Under the pieces are notes generated by a model. That model did not search any database, was not told the DNA's origin, and was given only the letters and a program-made list of their open reading frames with translations. Below, piece after piece: positions 23,495 through 36,100 of a stretch of 64,000 nt of DNA. The position numbers and the translations under genes were made by a program. The stretch covers positions 12,405,001 to 12,469,000 of the forward strand of contig OU612067.1 of NCBI GenBank assembly GCA_914767715.1. Reading direction: 5' to 3'. The DNA comes from Membranipora membranacea (Eukaryota; Bryozoa; Gymnolaemata; Cheilostomatida; Membraniporidae). How positions within the stretch are numbered: the stretch's first letter is position 1; each line of letters begins with the position of its first letter.

Positions 23495-23689
23495 TGTGTA
23501 AACAACCACCTGACATTGAAAACGCTCACCTTCTTGGTTCATCAGAAGACTACAATCTTGGTGCTCAGGCATTCTACCAATGGGATACTGATAATATCGA
23601 CTCTGGAAATGGGGTATCTACCTGTAGTGAAACACCTTCAGGACTGGACTGGTCTGAAAATACTCTTGTTTGTAAAGAGCGAAATCTAG
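23495..23689 (+). CDS. Gene 1 exon: Sushi/CCP-like domain
   Basis: Acceptor 'cttttcgcag', donor 'TCTAG|gttagt', 195 nt, phase 1 to 1. Starts VCKQPPDIENAHLLGSSEDY and ends LDWSENTLVCKERNLG. The spacing C-x-x-PP-x-I-x-NA ... Y-x-x-G ... C ... W-x-x-x-x-x-x-C is that of a Sushi domain. The second cysteine (normally Y-x-C) is replaced by W in FYQW, so one disulfide cannot form. Sushi modules are usually phase 1-1 exons, as here. Confidence 0.7.
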   Translation, partial: CVNNHLTLKTLTFLVHQKTTILVLRHSTNGILIISTLEMGYLPVVKHLQDWTGLKILLFVKSEI

Positions 23690-23766
23690 GTTAGTCTTAA
23701 CAAAGCAGTATATTATGTAACCTTTTCGCATTAAATTGGGTGCACATGTATTTTGCTTGCTAATAT

Positions 23767-24175
23767 TGCTCTAAGGAAATTAGAGTGTATCTGGATATCT
23801 GTGGGGTGTTATTAGAGTGCCGAAGTGCTCTTCATGTATTGTATTGTATGTCAAGTTGTGTTTTTGATCTTATAGTTAGCGTGAAAGAGTGCTTGTGAGT
23901 TGGATCGTAAGATGGTGAGATGGAAATAAGGGAAAGAGCGAGCTGTTGTTAATGCTTCTATTCTTCTCTATTCCACGTTCACAACTGGCAGTTAAAATGA
24001 TGTGGCCAAAAAAACATGAATGATGAATCATCTATTAGTTAGAAATGCTGGGTGCCTGGTCTTTGATTGAAATTGAATGGTTACCATAGCAATTTATCTC
24101 ATCACGACCAGTGTAATTAAAATGTCAATGTGGTTACATTTAGGAAACCAATAATGCTATTTTACAGATATAACA
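23767..24175 (-). repeat. LTR (3' LTR in element orientation)
   Basis: 409 bp, TG...CA on the plus strand, near-identical to 24877-25285 (a single a/t difference seen in 'catgaatgatgaatc' versus 'catgtatgatgaatc'). Confidence 0.9.
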
Positions 24176-24876
24176 TACACCCAGCTTTTAAAACATGAGC
24201 GTCCTCGCTCATCCAAATCTTAAAATTACCAATGCGCAAAATATTCATATTCTTTATATGTAAAGGTACGATAGTTTAAAAAAAAAAAGTCCATCAAATC
24301 GACATAAAGACAAAAAAATAACAACACAATATAAATCTCCGAGTATACTCTATTCCTCAGCTCAGTATGTATAGTCGCTCAAGGCTATGAAGTCGTATTC
24401 ATCAATATCCGTTATTCGCTCCACAAGATGACAACCATAGTACAACGGATGGCGTCACTGACTGGTTTTTGTCCACACCTGGGACCGCAGCAATATTATT
24501 CACCCTTGCGCTTGGGCAACCAGTTTAAATCATGCTGTTTCTTTCAGATGGCCAGCATATCATTATACCATCCCTCCGGATCTGAAGCAGTGAGCGGTTG
24601 CTTACAGATTGAGGATTCCGTGGCAGCGTAATAATTATTTAAATAGTCACTATCCAGACAGTTTAGGTAATAGCAGTAGTGTCGCAAGATTAATTGTGTG
24701 AAGATAATATTGTCATGATGTGTTGTCTGGCTGTTAGAGTCAAGTTTAACTTACTTCTTCAGTGTAGATATTATTTATTTAATATGAAGGCGCATAATCC
24801 ATCCGGCACTTTAGATGATCGTCCTCGATTATCGCTTGGCTGAGAGTAGCGAAGATCGTCGCAGTCCTCCACCATT

Positions 24877-25285
24877 TGCTCTAAGGAAATTAGAGTGTAT
24901 CTGGATATCTGTGGGGTGTTATTAGAGTGCCGAAGTGCTCTTCATGTATTGTATTGTATGTCAAGTTGTGTTTTTGATCTTATAGTTAGCGTGAAAGAGT
25001 GCTTGTGAGTTGGATCGTAAGATGGTGAGATGGAAATAAGGGAAAGAGCGAGCTGTTGTTAATGCTTCTATTCTTCTCTATTCCACGTTCACAACTGGCA
25101 GTTAAAATGATGTGGCCAAAAAAACATGTATGATGAATCATCTATTAGTTAGAAATGCTGGGTGCCTGGTCTTTGATTGAAATTGAATGGTTACCATAGC
25201 AATTTATCTCATCACGACCAGTGTAATTAAAATGTCAATGTGGTTACATTTAGGAAACCAATAATGCTATTTTACAGATATAACA
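24877..25285 (-). repeat. LTR (5' LTR in element orientation)
   Basis: 409 bp, near-identical to 23767-24175. It is followed on the plus side by ATAT, the putative 4-bp target duplication. Confidence 0.9.
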
Positions 25286-27064
25286 ATATTACCAGTAATT
25301 CTCCAGGGTAATAAGGTAACTGGTTCGGAATTGCCCTCTCACGTTAAAACCTTCAAAAATGAAGAGTTGCCCTCTCTCTTCAAATTTTCACAGGCTTTGA
25401 TATGATTGGCCCATTACATCTTACTTTTTTCTTATTGGCCTGTTCAATAACTTCATACTGATTACAATATCTGTGTTGGGGAACACTGAGTTAGTTATCG
25501 ATATTGCTAGTAGTCAACTTTCTGAACAGCAGTCAGACTCAGTGGCACCAATCAGTAACTTCACAGACACATAAGACCACGATGAAGAGATGATGAGCCA
25601 ACACAGCTTCACAAGAAGAAGAAGAATGAAATTAGAACAGCTGTGAATGGACTTGATTGAATCAATTTGTTGTAGCTCTCACTCTCAGGTAAATAAATGC
25701 TATTTAGTATTTATTTGGTACACTACTATTCTACTACTCAGTCGTGAGTGAAAGATGAGTAGACTAACTAAGAAGTCTAGCTGGTAACTGTTAGTTACTA
25801 TCGCTACTAGTAGCTTTCTGTAGTTTGCCAATGGTACCAATGTACATGTGCAGTGTAATATCAAGCAAGGAGCATGACTCCTAAGAGTTGTAAGAGGAGG
25901 GAGGCTCATACAACTCCAAGGAGTTTACTCCTTACTCCTCGCTTTGTTGTTTGTGGTGGTGGCAAGTTTAGGTGGGCAACTCTCGTGCAACTAATTGTCT
26001 AGAACTGTTATTGCTAATCTACTATGGCTACATGTAGGCTTACATACTTTACATTGTAAGGAAATGCCCCCTCTCTTTACTAAAACTACAGCCTATGTAG
26101 GCTGGGTCTTGTATTTGTATAAAGTGTGTGCATAGACTTTGCCTCGGCGCAATTGAGGGATCATTATTGCTTTATGTCAACCATTCCCAACTGTCTGAGA
26201 CTGGTGGGGTCACCCTTAAATACAGACAGCAAAACTATAACATAAATAAGTATACACTTTATTTACTGATAAAGCATGCGCATATAAGACCGAGTGGTAC
26301 ATCGTCATCTAGCTTAGTAGGCGAGACCTGCTTTAAGCTTCGTTCAAGAATTGTCCACTAATCAATTGAACTATGCTCACTCTTGTGTGAACTATTTGCG
26401 AACAAATTTATCTAAGGAGCGAGGATATTGAGCATTTAAGTTGTAATGATCTTTTGGTTTACAAAGCACAGCTCATGCTAATTGAAATATCCCCTGGTCT
26501 ATAATGTAATAAAGAATATACCAAACCCGATCACCAGAGGAAGGAAACCAGTGCAGACCTTGCCTTTTGACAATGGTATTGAATTTAAATGATTTGTTGG
26601 CTGTACAGAGTCTCAACTGCGTCACAGTGGTCATTTCATTATAATAAGCAGTGATCGGGGAGGGGGGCAGATTGCATATAATATTACATGTGTTGGCTCT
26701 TTGAGTTGCAAGTATGTACTTCGCCTTAATTCAGGGTCAACCACTGCCAACCATTGGTTATAGTGGTCTGTAGTGGGAGAGTAGAGAAATTGGTTACTGA
26801 GAGAAACTAGACCATTGCCAGCTTGCACACAATTGCAAAAGTTTCCCAAATGTAAATCTTTATCAATTGAATGGTTTATCAAGTGTTGTAGAGGTACTAG
26901 CTCTCTAGAGTATAACGCTGGTTTAATTATTGGTCTTGTTAATTTGGGAAAAAAGTAGATAGGCCTAGATACAAGAAATGACTCCTTTTGATTGCAGATT
27001 TTTTTGTATTTTAGTCTACATTGTAAAGCAACACAGACCGCAGAATAGTACTGAGAACAGTACA
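25286..27064. other. Non-coding stretch between gene 1 and gene 2
   Basis: Contains one copy (about 25728-25830) of a dispersed repeat shared with 28913-29022. A 144-codon minus-strand open frame spans 26631-27065 but has no domain or splice context. Nothing else supported. Confidence 0.4.
25728..25830 (+). repeat. Dispersed repeat, copy A
   Basis: 'ctactactcagtcgtga', 'gactaactaagaagtctagc' and 'tttctgtagtttg' blocks are shared in order with 28921-29022. In copy B the left part is additionally folded back into a long hairpin. Confidence 0.75.
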
Positions 27065-27151
27065 ATGAAGAAGAGAGTGTTTAGGTGGTTTATAGCAGAT
27101 GTGATACAACTCATAGTATTAATAGTCATTCAGGTTACTCAATTCAAACAG
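27065..27151 (+). CDS. Gene 2 candidate first exon, signal peptide/anchor
   Basis: The ATG at 27065 opens MKKRVFRWFIADVIQLIVLI followed by VIQVTQFKQ: a basic N-terminus and then a long hydrophobic run. The donor is 'AAACAG|gtaagc', phase 0. The next exon enters in phase 0 and is open, which supports the link. An upstream in-frame extension to 26978 exists, but the ATG at 27065 gives the better signal-peptide shape. Confidence 0.45.
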
Positions 27152-30100
27152 GTAAGCAGACAATCAAAGTTTCAATTTTGGTTGTAAAATTTGATTAAGT
27201 GGCAGCAGGGAACTGACCTAGAAAGGCTTGAGACGGCTGGGGTCATAAGCATCGATATCTCCACTGTTACGCTTGCATCGAGCATCGTTAGTAATATAAT
27301 GATATAAATGTCAGGTGATATGTGTAGGCTAACTGATGATAATTGTGTCGGTGTAATCGTTGAAGTCTCATGGCATAAATTTAGTAAAACTGCTTGAACA
27401 CTGGCAGGCCTCAGCAAGAATTTTTCATTGAAGCCGGCCAGTTGGTGTAATAAGGAGTTCAGTGACTATCGGAGTTGTGCTCTTTTTTTCATGGAGGGAA
27501 CAACTCATTCCATCTCGCAACATCAAGTCACCTATTCCCTATATTCCACCCTCCATGCCACATCTCATTATCTTGACTGATCATTTTAGTTACAAACTTG
27601 CTGGCGTTATGTGCTGATCAAACCTATAGATCGAGTGTTTCCATTCCAAGAAACCAGATATAAAACTTCACAAACTTCTTCACCAACGGCTGGCAAATCT
27701 GTTTCCATCATAGGGATTGTAGATTTAACAGGTCTTTAAGTGGTGTTTTATTTGTAATTTGGCAACATGCTAGAATCAGGCTCTCAATGCAGAGAAAATT
27801 GAAGGGTCCAGGGATGAACCTTGTAGCAGCAAAGCCTTGTTATAAGACTGCAAATAATTTGAATGCAAATAATGTACTTAGGACATTGGAATGTATTATA
27901 TTCATACTTTATCACATCATCAACTAAATATTTGTTGCAGAGAATACAGGAGAAAGACTGATTCAGTATGGCATGATAATGGCAGAGTTACGCATCAGAA
28001 CCTTTGGTGGTTTGAATTCTGTCCTGAGAAATGTTGATGTACCAAGTGAGTGTCTGAGTATCAAATAGTTACATTATTATGATTCATGATGGGTCATGAA
28101 ATACTCTTCGCTACCCTGATGCAGTGATCATTTGTATTTGATACCATCGGTAGCCTAATTGGTAACCATATCTCATACTCATTGAAAGACCCCCCTCCCT
28201 CCCTACCTCCTATCTACCTTATCAACCTAATTAGTGATTAACTAATTAGGTTGATAAGGTAGATTGCAGGTGAAGGAAGGGGGGGGGGGGGGTGGATGAA
28301 ATGATAATGAAATCTGTCTCTTAAAGTATTGTCAATTGTTCGATTGTGGTTATCATGGGGCATTTAACTTCCCAACATATGTTGGTGTTTGGGTAATTCT
28401 AGGTAACAGGGCCTAAAAAACATTAAACAGCATAAAACATGTTTCTAATTTATAGTCAACTAAACCTATAGCCTTGGGAGTAAGTATAAGCTAAAGTTTA
28501 GTTTAGCTAGTCTTGAGATGACTTAATGTAAGCTAGCATTAAATTTTGGCTAGTGAAGGTTGAAGTCCATAAAAAGAATAAAAAAAGGGTGGGCGTATGT
28601 TTGCTACCCTTGAAGTTAGCTTTTTCAAGCCTGCGCAAAATGAAGAAAATTTCCTCCTATGAATACTTTACTCCTCTATGGAACTTTTTATGGACATTAT
28701 ATCTGCTTGATTTTGATTACTGTACCTTACATTTTAGAACGTAACTGAGGCATTGGATTAGCAGGATGTTGGCATCTATGGACATTTGACTACCGCGTCA
28801 AACAACTTGAAGGCAGTTAGTGTAGGAAGAACAAGTATTCATCAGATAAAGTGGTAAGCTACTCTCACACTACTCTGTAAGTCTACTCATTCTTCACTCA
28901 CGACTGAGTAGTAGAGTAATACTCTACTACTCAGTCGTGAAGAATGAGTAGACTAACTAAGAAGTCTAGCTAGTAACTGTTAGTTATTATCACTACTAGT
29001 AGCCTTCTGTAGTTTGTCAATCAGGGGTGTCTTTCAATTAGAAAGAGCGATACTTTACTAAAGCAAATTATCACTATCGCATCACTCGAAATTATTAGAC
29101 AATTAGACAACATCACTCCCAGAATGTATATAGTTCAATCATTGACTGAACGATTTGAAAGTGAGACCCCTAACAGATATTGCTCACCTGGTGAGCGATC
29201 AGATTGTGATTTTGGTTTTTAAGTGATGTGTTATTTGTAATTTGTTAAAATGTTAGAATCCGGCTCCAAATGCAATGATCTCAGTGCCCTAACTTCATAT
29301 CTAGATAGGGTGAAAGAAAGAGGGCTTACACGGTTTTCATCAGTAATAATACATCTGGTAAAAAAATCCAAAACTAAGAATTGCGAAAAAAATTCATCCT
29401 TAGCCATTCATATTCGTTGAGCCGACCTCAGCTGTTTCAGGGGAAACAAATTTGGTCCATGGTCAATATATTATATAGCATGTGCCGAAATGTGAGTTGC
29501 TGGCAGTCAATGTAACATTGTGTATACCCTAAGAGAGTTAAGTATTTGCAGCAGGGAAAATTCACAAATAGCTACATTTAAAGCAAGCTAACATTTGCTC
29601 TCATTTCTTCGTATAGACTCCCACCTCCGCTAGAGGAGTAATTTACTGCAAATCATCTTTAGACAACTATCCTAAATATTATGTAATATCAAGTTTATCG
29701 TCCTATTGTATTTAGAGTGATATATGAATATCTCAAAAAACTCAATATTCACACCCATGTATATATATTATATAATATGTGGTTTTAGATCAGAAGATGA
29801 TTTGATGGTATTCAGTAGCTAATAAACCATGGCTTCCCGCCAGAAATTGCCAGAAGATTAAACCATGTGTTACTTCAATACCATTGGACCCCACTTTCAA
29901 TGATGGGATTACTCTAGTGGAGTAATGTTAGTTCAATAGGAAAAGTTTGCATTTCGAGAAGATGGCTTGAAGTAATAAAATTATGGCTAGCCAACATTTT
30001 CTCAACTTCGTCACTTGACATTAACTTCCAGTGGGTGACCTCACGTTCAAAGTTTTAAGATACTTGAGTTTTAATGAGCTCATTGGATGGTTGTGACAGG

Positions 30101-33100
30101 GTTGTCACATCCAATTCTTGAGAAAGGCACCCAAGTGCCTTCAGAGTTCTCCTCTATTACAATAATTAAGTGCAGACAACCATTGCAGTACGAACAGTAT
30201 GCTGAATAACAATAAAAAAAGCATGGCTGTAAATGCTGTTGGCAAATTCCCACATGATTATAATATAAGTTGTATAACAATTAAAATATTTTCACCCCTG
30301 CATTTCCGGTTGCTCCAATCCTAGTAAAATCCAAGTAAAACGACGTTGTCTTGTGTTGATGGCTGGAGGGAGAGCAACTCCAAATATATGCAAAATAGAT
30401 TAAAATTTTTCTTGAGGTAGAGAATGTTTTACTTTTTGTCACCATGCTCAGTAAATAACCTAACAAAGAGTCAAGTAGATGTCGAGCACATAGTGCTTGC
30501 TTTCCAATCTAGTCAATGCAATGTTACAGTGTATGTTATGTCATTATCCCTATAGTTTTATCCAATTTTTCTGCATTTGGATTTGCTTCTGGTGTCACCA
30601 GTAAAATGGGAGGAACTTGAAATGTAGGCATTTATCACAGAACTTGTAATGGTTCTGGATCAAAAAAAGAAAGAAGAAATATGTCTTCATCCAACCAACT
30701 TAACATTATTGATGGCCAACCACCCAACCAACGCTACTCCATATTGAAAAGTTTCCCCACTCCTGATTGCTAAAATGAATTATTCTGAGCCATGATTTTT
30801 GCGTGATATTGTGTACTCTGATCTAAACTTCAACAGTGCCTCTGTTAGAAAGGAAGGGAGGGGATTAGGGGGGGGGGGGTTATTGTATGACACCTGAAGC
30901 TTTTGCACAAACCATTGGAGTGAGCATTTGCTAATGTTGTTTCACCTTGGGCCTGACACTGAGCTTATATATATTATATCTGCTTTCGCTTTGCATACTT
31001 TTGTGATAGAATGGTACTTCAAAAAGTGCTGTTTTGATGTGGTCGCGTGGGCCTACATACATCTCAATTCGGAGTTTAGTGGACAGGCATAGCTTCATCA
31101 TATTCTATAGACGGCATACAATAGATAGCTGTCAGGAGGTCATTTCTCACAGATATACTCATATATGGTGTCCCAAACTCCGCACATAATTTTTTTTCTA
31201 CAACAATCTTACCGTTGTTTTGACTTCACATCATGAAATTTCTACATACAAGATTATTTTTTACAGTGTTACTATTTGGAGGAGTGAACGTAGAATGGGG
31301 ACAGTGACTCAGAAGATATACGACAGAGCATCATACTCAGCAGATTTCTCACAACTTGTCACCCACCACCAGTAACTCCAGCTTCAAAGAAGCACGCTCT
31401 GCTGATGCTCTCTTTGTTACACTTGGAACTGAAGTTGTGAAGACACCAGGGACAAATACCTCCCCCCGCCCCACCCAAGGTATGTATGGGCTTGAATGAT
31501 CACCAATGCTTATCTATCAATATTTTGGGAGTCACCAGAAAAATTATTATGTCAAACAATGTAATCCTCTGATTCATGATTGTTGCTACATCACTTAGAC
31601 GCGTATCATATATAATTTTTTTTGGTGATGGGTTGCGGTAAATATCGAATATACCAAATATATCAAATTGAGGATACTTTAGCCAGCAACGTCATTTAGC
31701 CACAATCGCTCTGAAAGTATGACGCGGTGATTGATATACATTTTTCTTCTTTTCAGACTATAATTGAGACTCATGGTGGTATAGAGCGGACACCAGTCAT
31801 GACACATCAATTATGCACCATAAGCACCTCCTCCGATATAGTCTGAGCCCCCAGACTTCTGCCTCTCGTCCGACGGCACCCCGATAGTGAACTGTCACAA
31901 AAGTCACACTCTTATATCTGCACAGCACTATGTTGTCACTGCACACTGTTGAATCGATAGATCAAAAAGTAGTGCCAAATAAACTTTCCCCATATGATAA
32001 TTGATAGGGATGGGCACATGCTCTCATTTTATCAAAGTTTCAAGCTGTTCAGTGTTCACATTTGTATTGATATATCAATTGACTTTAGGGCATTTCTTGC
32101 GCCTACTGGTATTTTATTATCCTGTTGACAATCGCAATAGGCCTTCTAGGGTTGTTGATTGTGAATGCCAATTTTTTGTGGGTTAACATATGCGAAGAAT
32201 AACATCTAAACTTTTTCGTATTTTCTACTGATTCAATTTTTTTTTGACTGTTTATTGTTCTCACCTCGTCGATTATTCATAATTTTTCCTTCCAATGCTT
32301 TGCATCCTATTCAGGTATCAGTGAACTTTAGTTCAATGCAGGTATTCCTACTGTGGATTAACATGTATATCAGTTATATTTAAGAATACGATGAGTACGA
32401 CTTGTTTTTTAAAATAAACAGCTTTCGATTCATTTCCAAAACATGATCAAAAGGTTCATCACTCGACAAATAGGCTGAGCACTAGGTTCATGTTGATGCA
32501 CTGATCCATACTGACTCTCGTGATCTGACTGGGCATGTAGATCACTGATAAACTAGGCTATAGTTACCACAAAGTAGATGTCGTAAGGCTAAGTATAAAT
32601 CATGCGTGACTTTAAATTGCGCATGTGCAAGAACAATGAGTTTAGTCTAGGTTCTGAAAGAAAATTTGGTCAGGGAGAATGGGATAGCCCCTGCATGAAC
32701 TGCCAATCAAAATCAGCTAATAGAGACAAGAGAGAATAACTATCAATATCAATTCCGCATGCATTGAAGAGCATACCACCAGAGCAGGTAGCCAATCAGA
32801 TGGCTTCGGAATTCCGAGACTCAATTTTGCAGAGATCAGCTCATGCCCAGAGCTGAGCATGCGCAGAATGGCACTGATCTTACATCTTGTCATATATGAT
32901 TAGATGATACATTCGGTTGTCGGTTGTCACTGAACTGTGTGGGTGAGTCCGGTTGAGGTTAGTGAGAGGGTCGGTCTACCTCTGTGTGTCCAAAACAAGA
33001 AGTGTCCTTTGTATAGCGCACACATACATATTGAGGTTTGATCACAGAATGGTTTCTCGGGCATTGTGTTTAGCAATGGCAGGCAAATTTACAAGTCGGT

Positions 33101-36100
33101 TTATCCCTGTGTTAAGCTTCTTATGGCTCATAGAGGGTGGCAGTTAGGTGGGAATTGGCGCTGCTAGTACACACTTTTTGGTTAGTGAGGTCCAAGACTA
33201 CTATCCTGGTTAGTAGTTAGTACAAGGCAGTTTAATAATTTTTAGAAATTAGTACAAAGCAGCTTACCAATTGATAGAGGATTATAGTACGATGGCACTG
33301 CTTGCATAAACTTTGCTAATATTGAACCCTCCTTGCTATAAACATCACCATGGTAGTATCATTGCTCATAAAGAGTTAGTTATTTTTTCATTTCTCATCT
33401 AAACAAAATTCCCTGTCCAGTGGTACAAATTATGGCTCTGTAAGACCAGTGTGAGAGTATTTGTGTTCAGATATATACAAAATAATTCTATTTGTACACT
33501 TTTTTGAGTGTTTCAATACCTCATCAATCATTTCTGGTATTGCTGGGTGGTTAAAATTTATATAGATAGATCAGGAATCTTGTTTAGAAGAAGTTTATAT
33601 TTAAACTTTCCTTCTACACCCTCTAGATTTTAAGATATATCAATTTTTACAACCCCCTATCATTTTTAGGAATTTCAACAAGAATAGCTAACCAGAGGGA
33701 TTATATAGATGACACACTAAGGGTTAATCTAAGCTCCTTGGGATTTTTTAGCATGGATGGCTTTCATTAGCTGTTTGTTGGCTGAAGATGTTCTGGGCAT
33801 GGAGTGCAAGCTCTGAATTTTATGGAATGTGGGTAGAGAGAAGCAAGGGTAAATCAAACCAAGGAGTAACAGCTTCCCCTGTTACTTCTTGATCAAACAG
33901 ACCTATAGTTCAATGACACAATAGAACTCGTTTGTACGGAATGTCTGGTGGTCACTGTAAATTCTAAATATATCAATGCAGGCGATAATATTAAGCTGAT
34001 AGCTTTGAAAGATTATATGCTACAAGTCTGTCCAGGCAATTATTTATTGCTCTGAATCTTAACTGATGTAATGGCCCTACAAGCCCCTAATCTGGCAACC
34101 CAGCCGCCTGTCTAAGCTACCGGTCTCATATATAACAGAATAAATATCAGTGTGGGTATTCTTTTGGCAGGAATTTGTTGAAATGATTGGAACAAGGAGT
34201 AAAAGTACTCCTTGATTGGAACTCCAGACTATAGCTGCATTGTGGAAATGCTGTCGTAATGGTCGAAACCTCTAGGAAATGTATTTGGTAGACGACATGG
34301 AACTGATGCATCGATGTCGTTTCGCCCGATACTAGCCACATCACTCAATTATATGCAATTGATTTGAAATGAAATGTTATAAAAATTAAACATTTTTAGT
34401 TGAAAACTGTATTAATCTGGAGTAGGTTGGTGAAATCAGTCTTGATATTCATTGATAAACCTTTAGGTTGAAAGAACTTTCAACACACCTGACTTTTCAA
34501 TGAGATTAGCTTATTGAATTGAACAAGATTCTCAGTGTCTATTTGCCAATTGTTTACCTTTTACTGGACATCAACATCTTAGCCAAGCAGCTGAGTTCAA
34601 GCATAATTGGATGTATTGTTGTTATCCAAGTTGTTTACACATGAAGTCATAATCAAGATTAGCCAGTCAGAATGTTAATTTTGTTGACATTGGCATTCAT
34701 AGGCAACCTGCACAGAACTTAAAAGGTACCAGTACATTTAAAAATGGTTAACCCTTTGGGTAAACACACAGATTATCGTAATGAGCTAGCAGCAGATAAT
34801 CAAGAGCTGAGCCAGATACAACCACTGTATGTTGTATCTGGCTCAGCTCTTGTAGTTGACCAAGTAGCAGCGGAAAATCAATGAAACATTGTTGCAAATA
34901 CTGGATAATAAGGGCGCAAGAGATTTTTTTGCAAAGCAATCTCATTCTTGGCATAGTTACTCTGTACTATGATGAGCATGGAAGCAGAGTTTGGTGAAAT
35001 AATTTGATGAAAATATACAAATGGAATTTGGTCAACCATCTAGTATTTTTCATAAAAGGTTAAAACTTCCCGCCCCCTCACTCTTCTGTCAAAGAATGAC
35101 CATGATTGTACTTTCACCAAAACAACCATCATTGTAAACATGTACATTCGCAAAATTAAAAACTCATCGCATTCATTATCAGCAGCAAAAGACAGGAAGT
35201 TAGGTCAGCTTACGATGACATTCTGTCTCTCTAATTTCACAAGTGTGTCATGATGACTTGTTACAAGTGCAATGGAATGTGTGTGAAGGATTAACCACCA
35301 GCGACAATTAATTTGATACTTAAAAATTTTGACGAGGAATATTGAGGTAATTAAGTCATATGCCTGTTAAAGGCTAACCTCCCTGCTTGTGGCACACAAG
35401 CTGACAGCTTAAAATGTATTACTGTAAATGTTGTTGTCACTAGCCTAACATTTAAATACTATCTGTACTAGTGCCAACACCTGCTAGGGAACTACCATCC
35501 AAGAGTGAGAGAGGAAAATGCCACAATTGCTTCCTGTACACCATATAACTGAGATGGCTGGGAATGATAAAGTTTAACATCAAGAGCTCCTTTGTAGACA
35601 GGTAATGAATATATACCAGGTTTACAATAGATTTACCTTTGCCTCTCTCTACCCACATACCATAGCATTCAGAGCTAATCCTTGCTCAGAGCCATTCAAT
35701 CTCAAAAATCCCAAGGAGCGTAGATTAAGACTATGCCAATGATCAGTATTAATACTGCATGCTTTGACACCAAGTATGTTTTCTAGCATCAGTCAGCATA
35801 TTTCCGGTAGTTCTGTGGAGAATATGGCCTCATTCGTATATCACTTCTCTCAACTTAGGCATGTAGGGCGATTAATACAAAGTAGATCCTCGCTCAACTG
35901 GTGAGCGATGTTGTACTTTTTTATTAGTAACAAAGTTTTGTGATAATTCTGCTAGCATAATTTAGCTGATGTATTCTATTTATGCAGTTGCTGCCTACAT
36001 TCTCAGATTGCACAAGATATAGCTTAGGGTACAGTACAACACAGAAGAGTTGAACATAGGTATTTCGTCGGCTCATCATACTCAATACTAAAAGTTTTCT

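Larger units (their letters stand above)
17998..23689 (+). pseudogene. Gene 1: FN3/Sushi receptor-like gene, partly decayed
   Basis: Plus-strand exons at 17998-18172, 18404-18495, 19371-19581, 19895-20004, 21516-21614, 21866-22061, 22384-22480, 22704-22896 and 23495-23689. FN3 domains are each split over two exons: phase 1 to 0 for the first half (ending W/Y-x-Q), phase 0 to 1 for the second half (containing the 'V.V.A.N..G' F-G region). A Sushi-like exon follows. Gene 3 has the same architecture, and the first three exons are paralogous to its FN3 exons at 59943, 61034 and 61320. Three first-half exons are broken (TGA at 19945 and at 21560, 97-nt length at 22384), whereas all second halves are open. 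The 5' start and 3' end were not seen, and exons of gene 2 could belong to it. As drawn it cannot make one continuous receptor unless the damaged exons are skipped. Confidence 0.6.
23767..25285 (-). mobile_element. TRIM-like non-autonomous LTR retrotransposon
   Basis: Two direct repeats of 409 bp (23767-24175 and 24877-25285) differ at about one base, start TG and end CA. They are flanked by ATAT on both outer sides (23763-23766 and 25286-25289). In minus orientation the base pairs just inside the 5' LTR read TGGTGGAGGACTGCGACGAT. The complement ends CGCAGTCCTCCACCA, which looks like a tRNA 3' end, so this is a primer binding site. A short purine-rich stretch AAAAGCTGGGTG precedes the 3' LTR. 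The internal 701 bp has no gag or pol frame. The near-identical LTRs imply recent insertion. Confidence 0.85.
28046..31266. other. Gene 2 intron
   Basis: Holds a 21-bp hairpin (28214-28262), a poly-G tract near 28276-28292, a fold-back at 28881-28953, dispersed repeat copy B (28913-29022) and another poly-G run near 30867-30879. Around 29215-29275 there is a weak resemblance to 27727-27780 ('gtgttatttgtaattt', 'gttagaatccggctc'). No additional exon supported. Confidence 0.4.

Noticed and set aside
26631..27065. 144-codon minus-strand open frame overlapping the gene 2 start
   Set aside because: No recognisable domain, and it conflicts with the better supported plus-strand exon.
30867..30879. 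Poly-G runs here and at 28276-28292 as G-quadruplex regulators
   Set aside because: Single homopolymer runs in an intron, with no conserved context. Could also be length errors.
32953..33147. Hydrophobic frame as a first exon of another receptor
   Set aside because: Ends in TAG before a clear donor and no following exon in phase was found.
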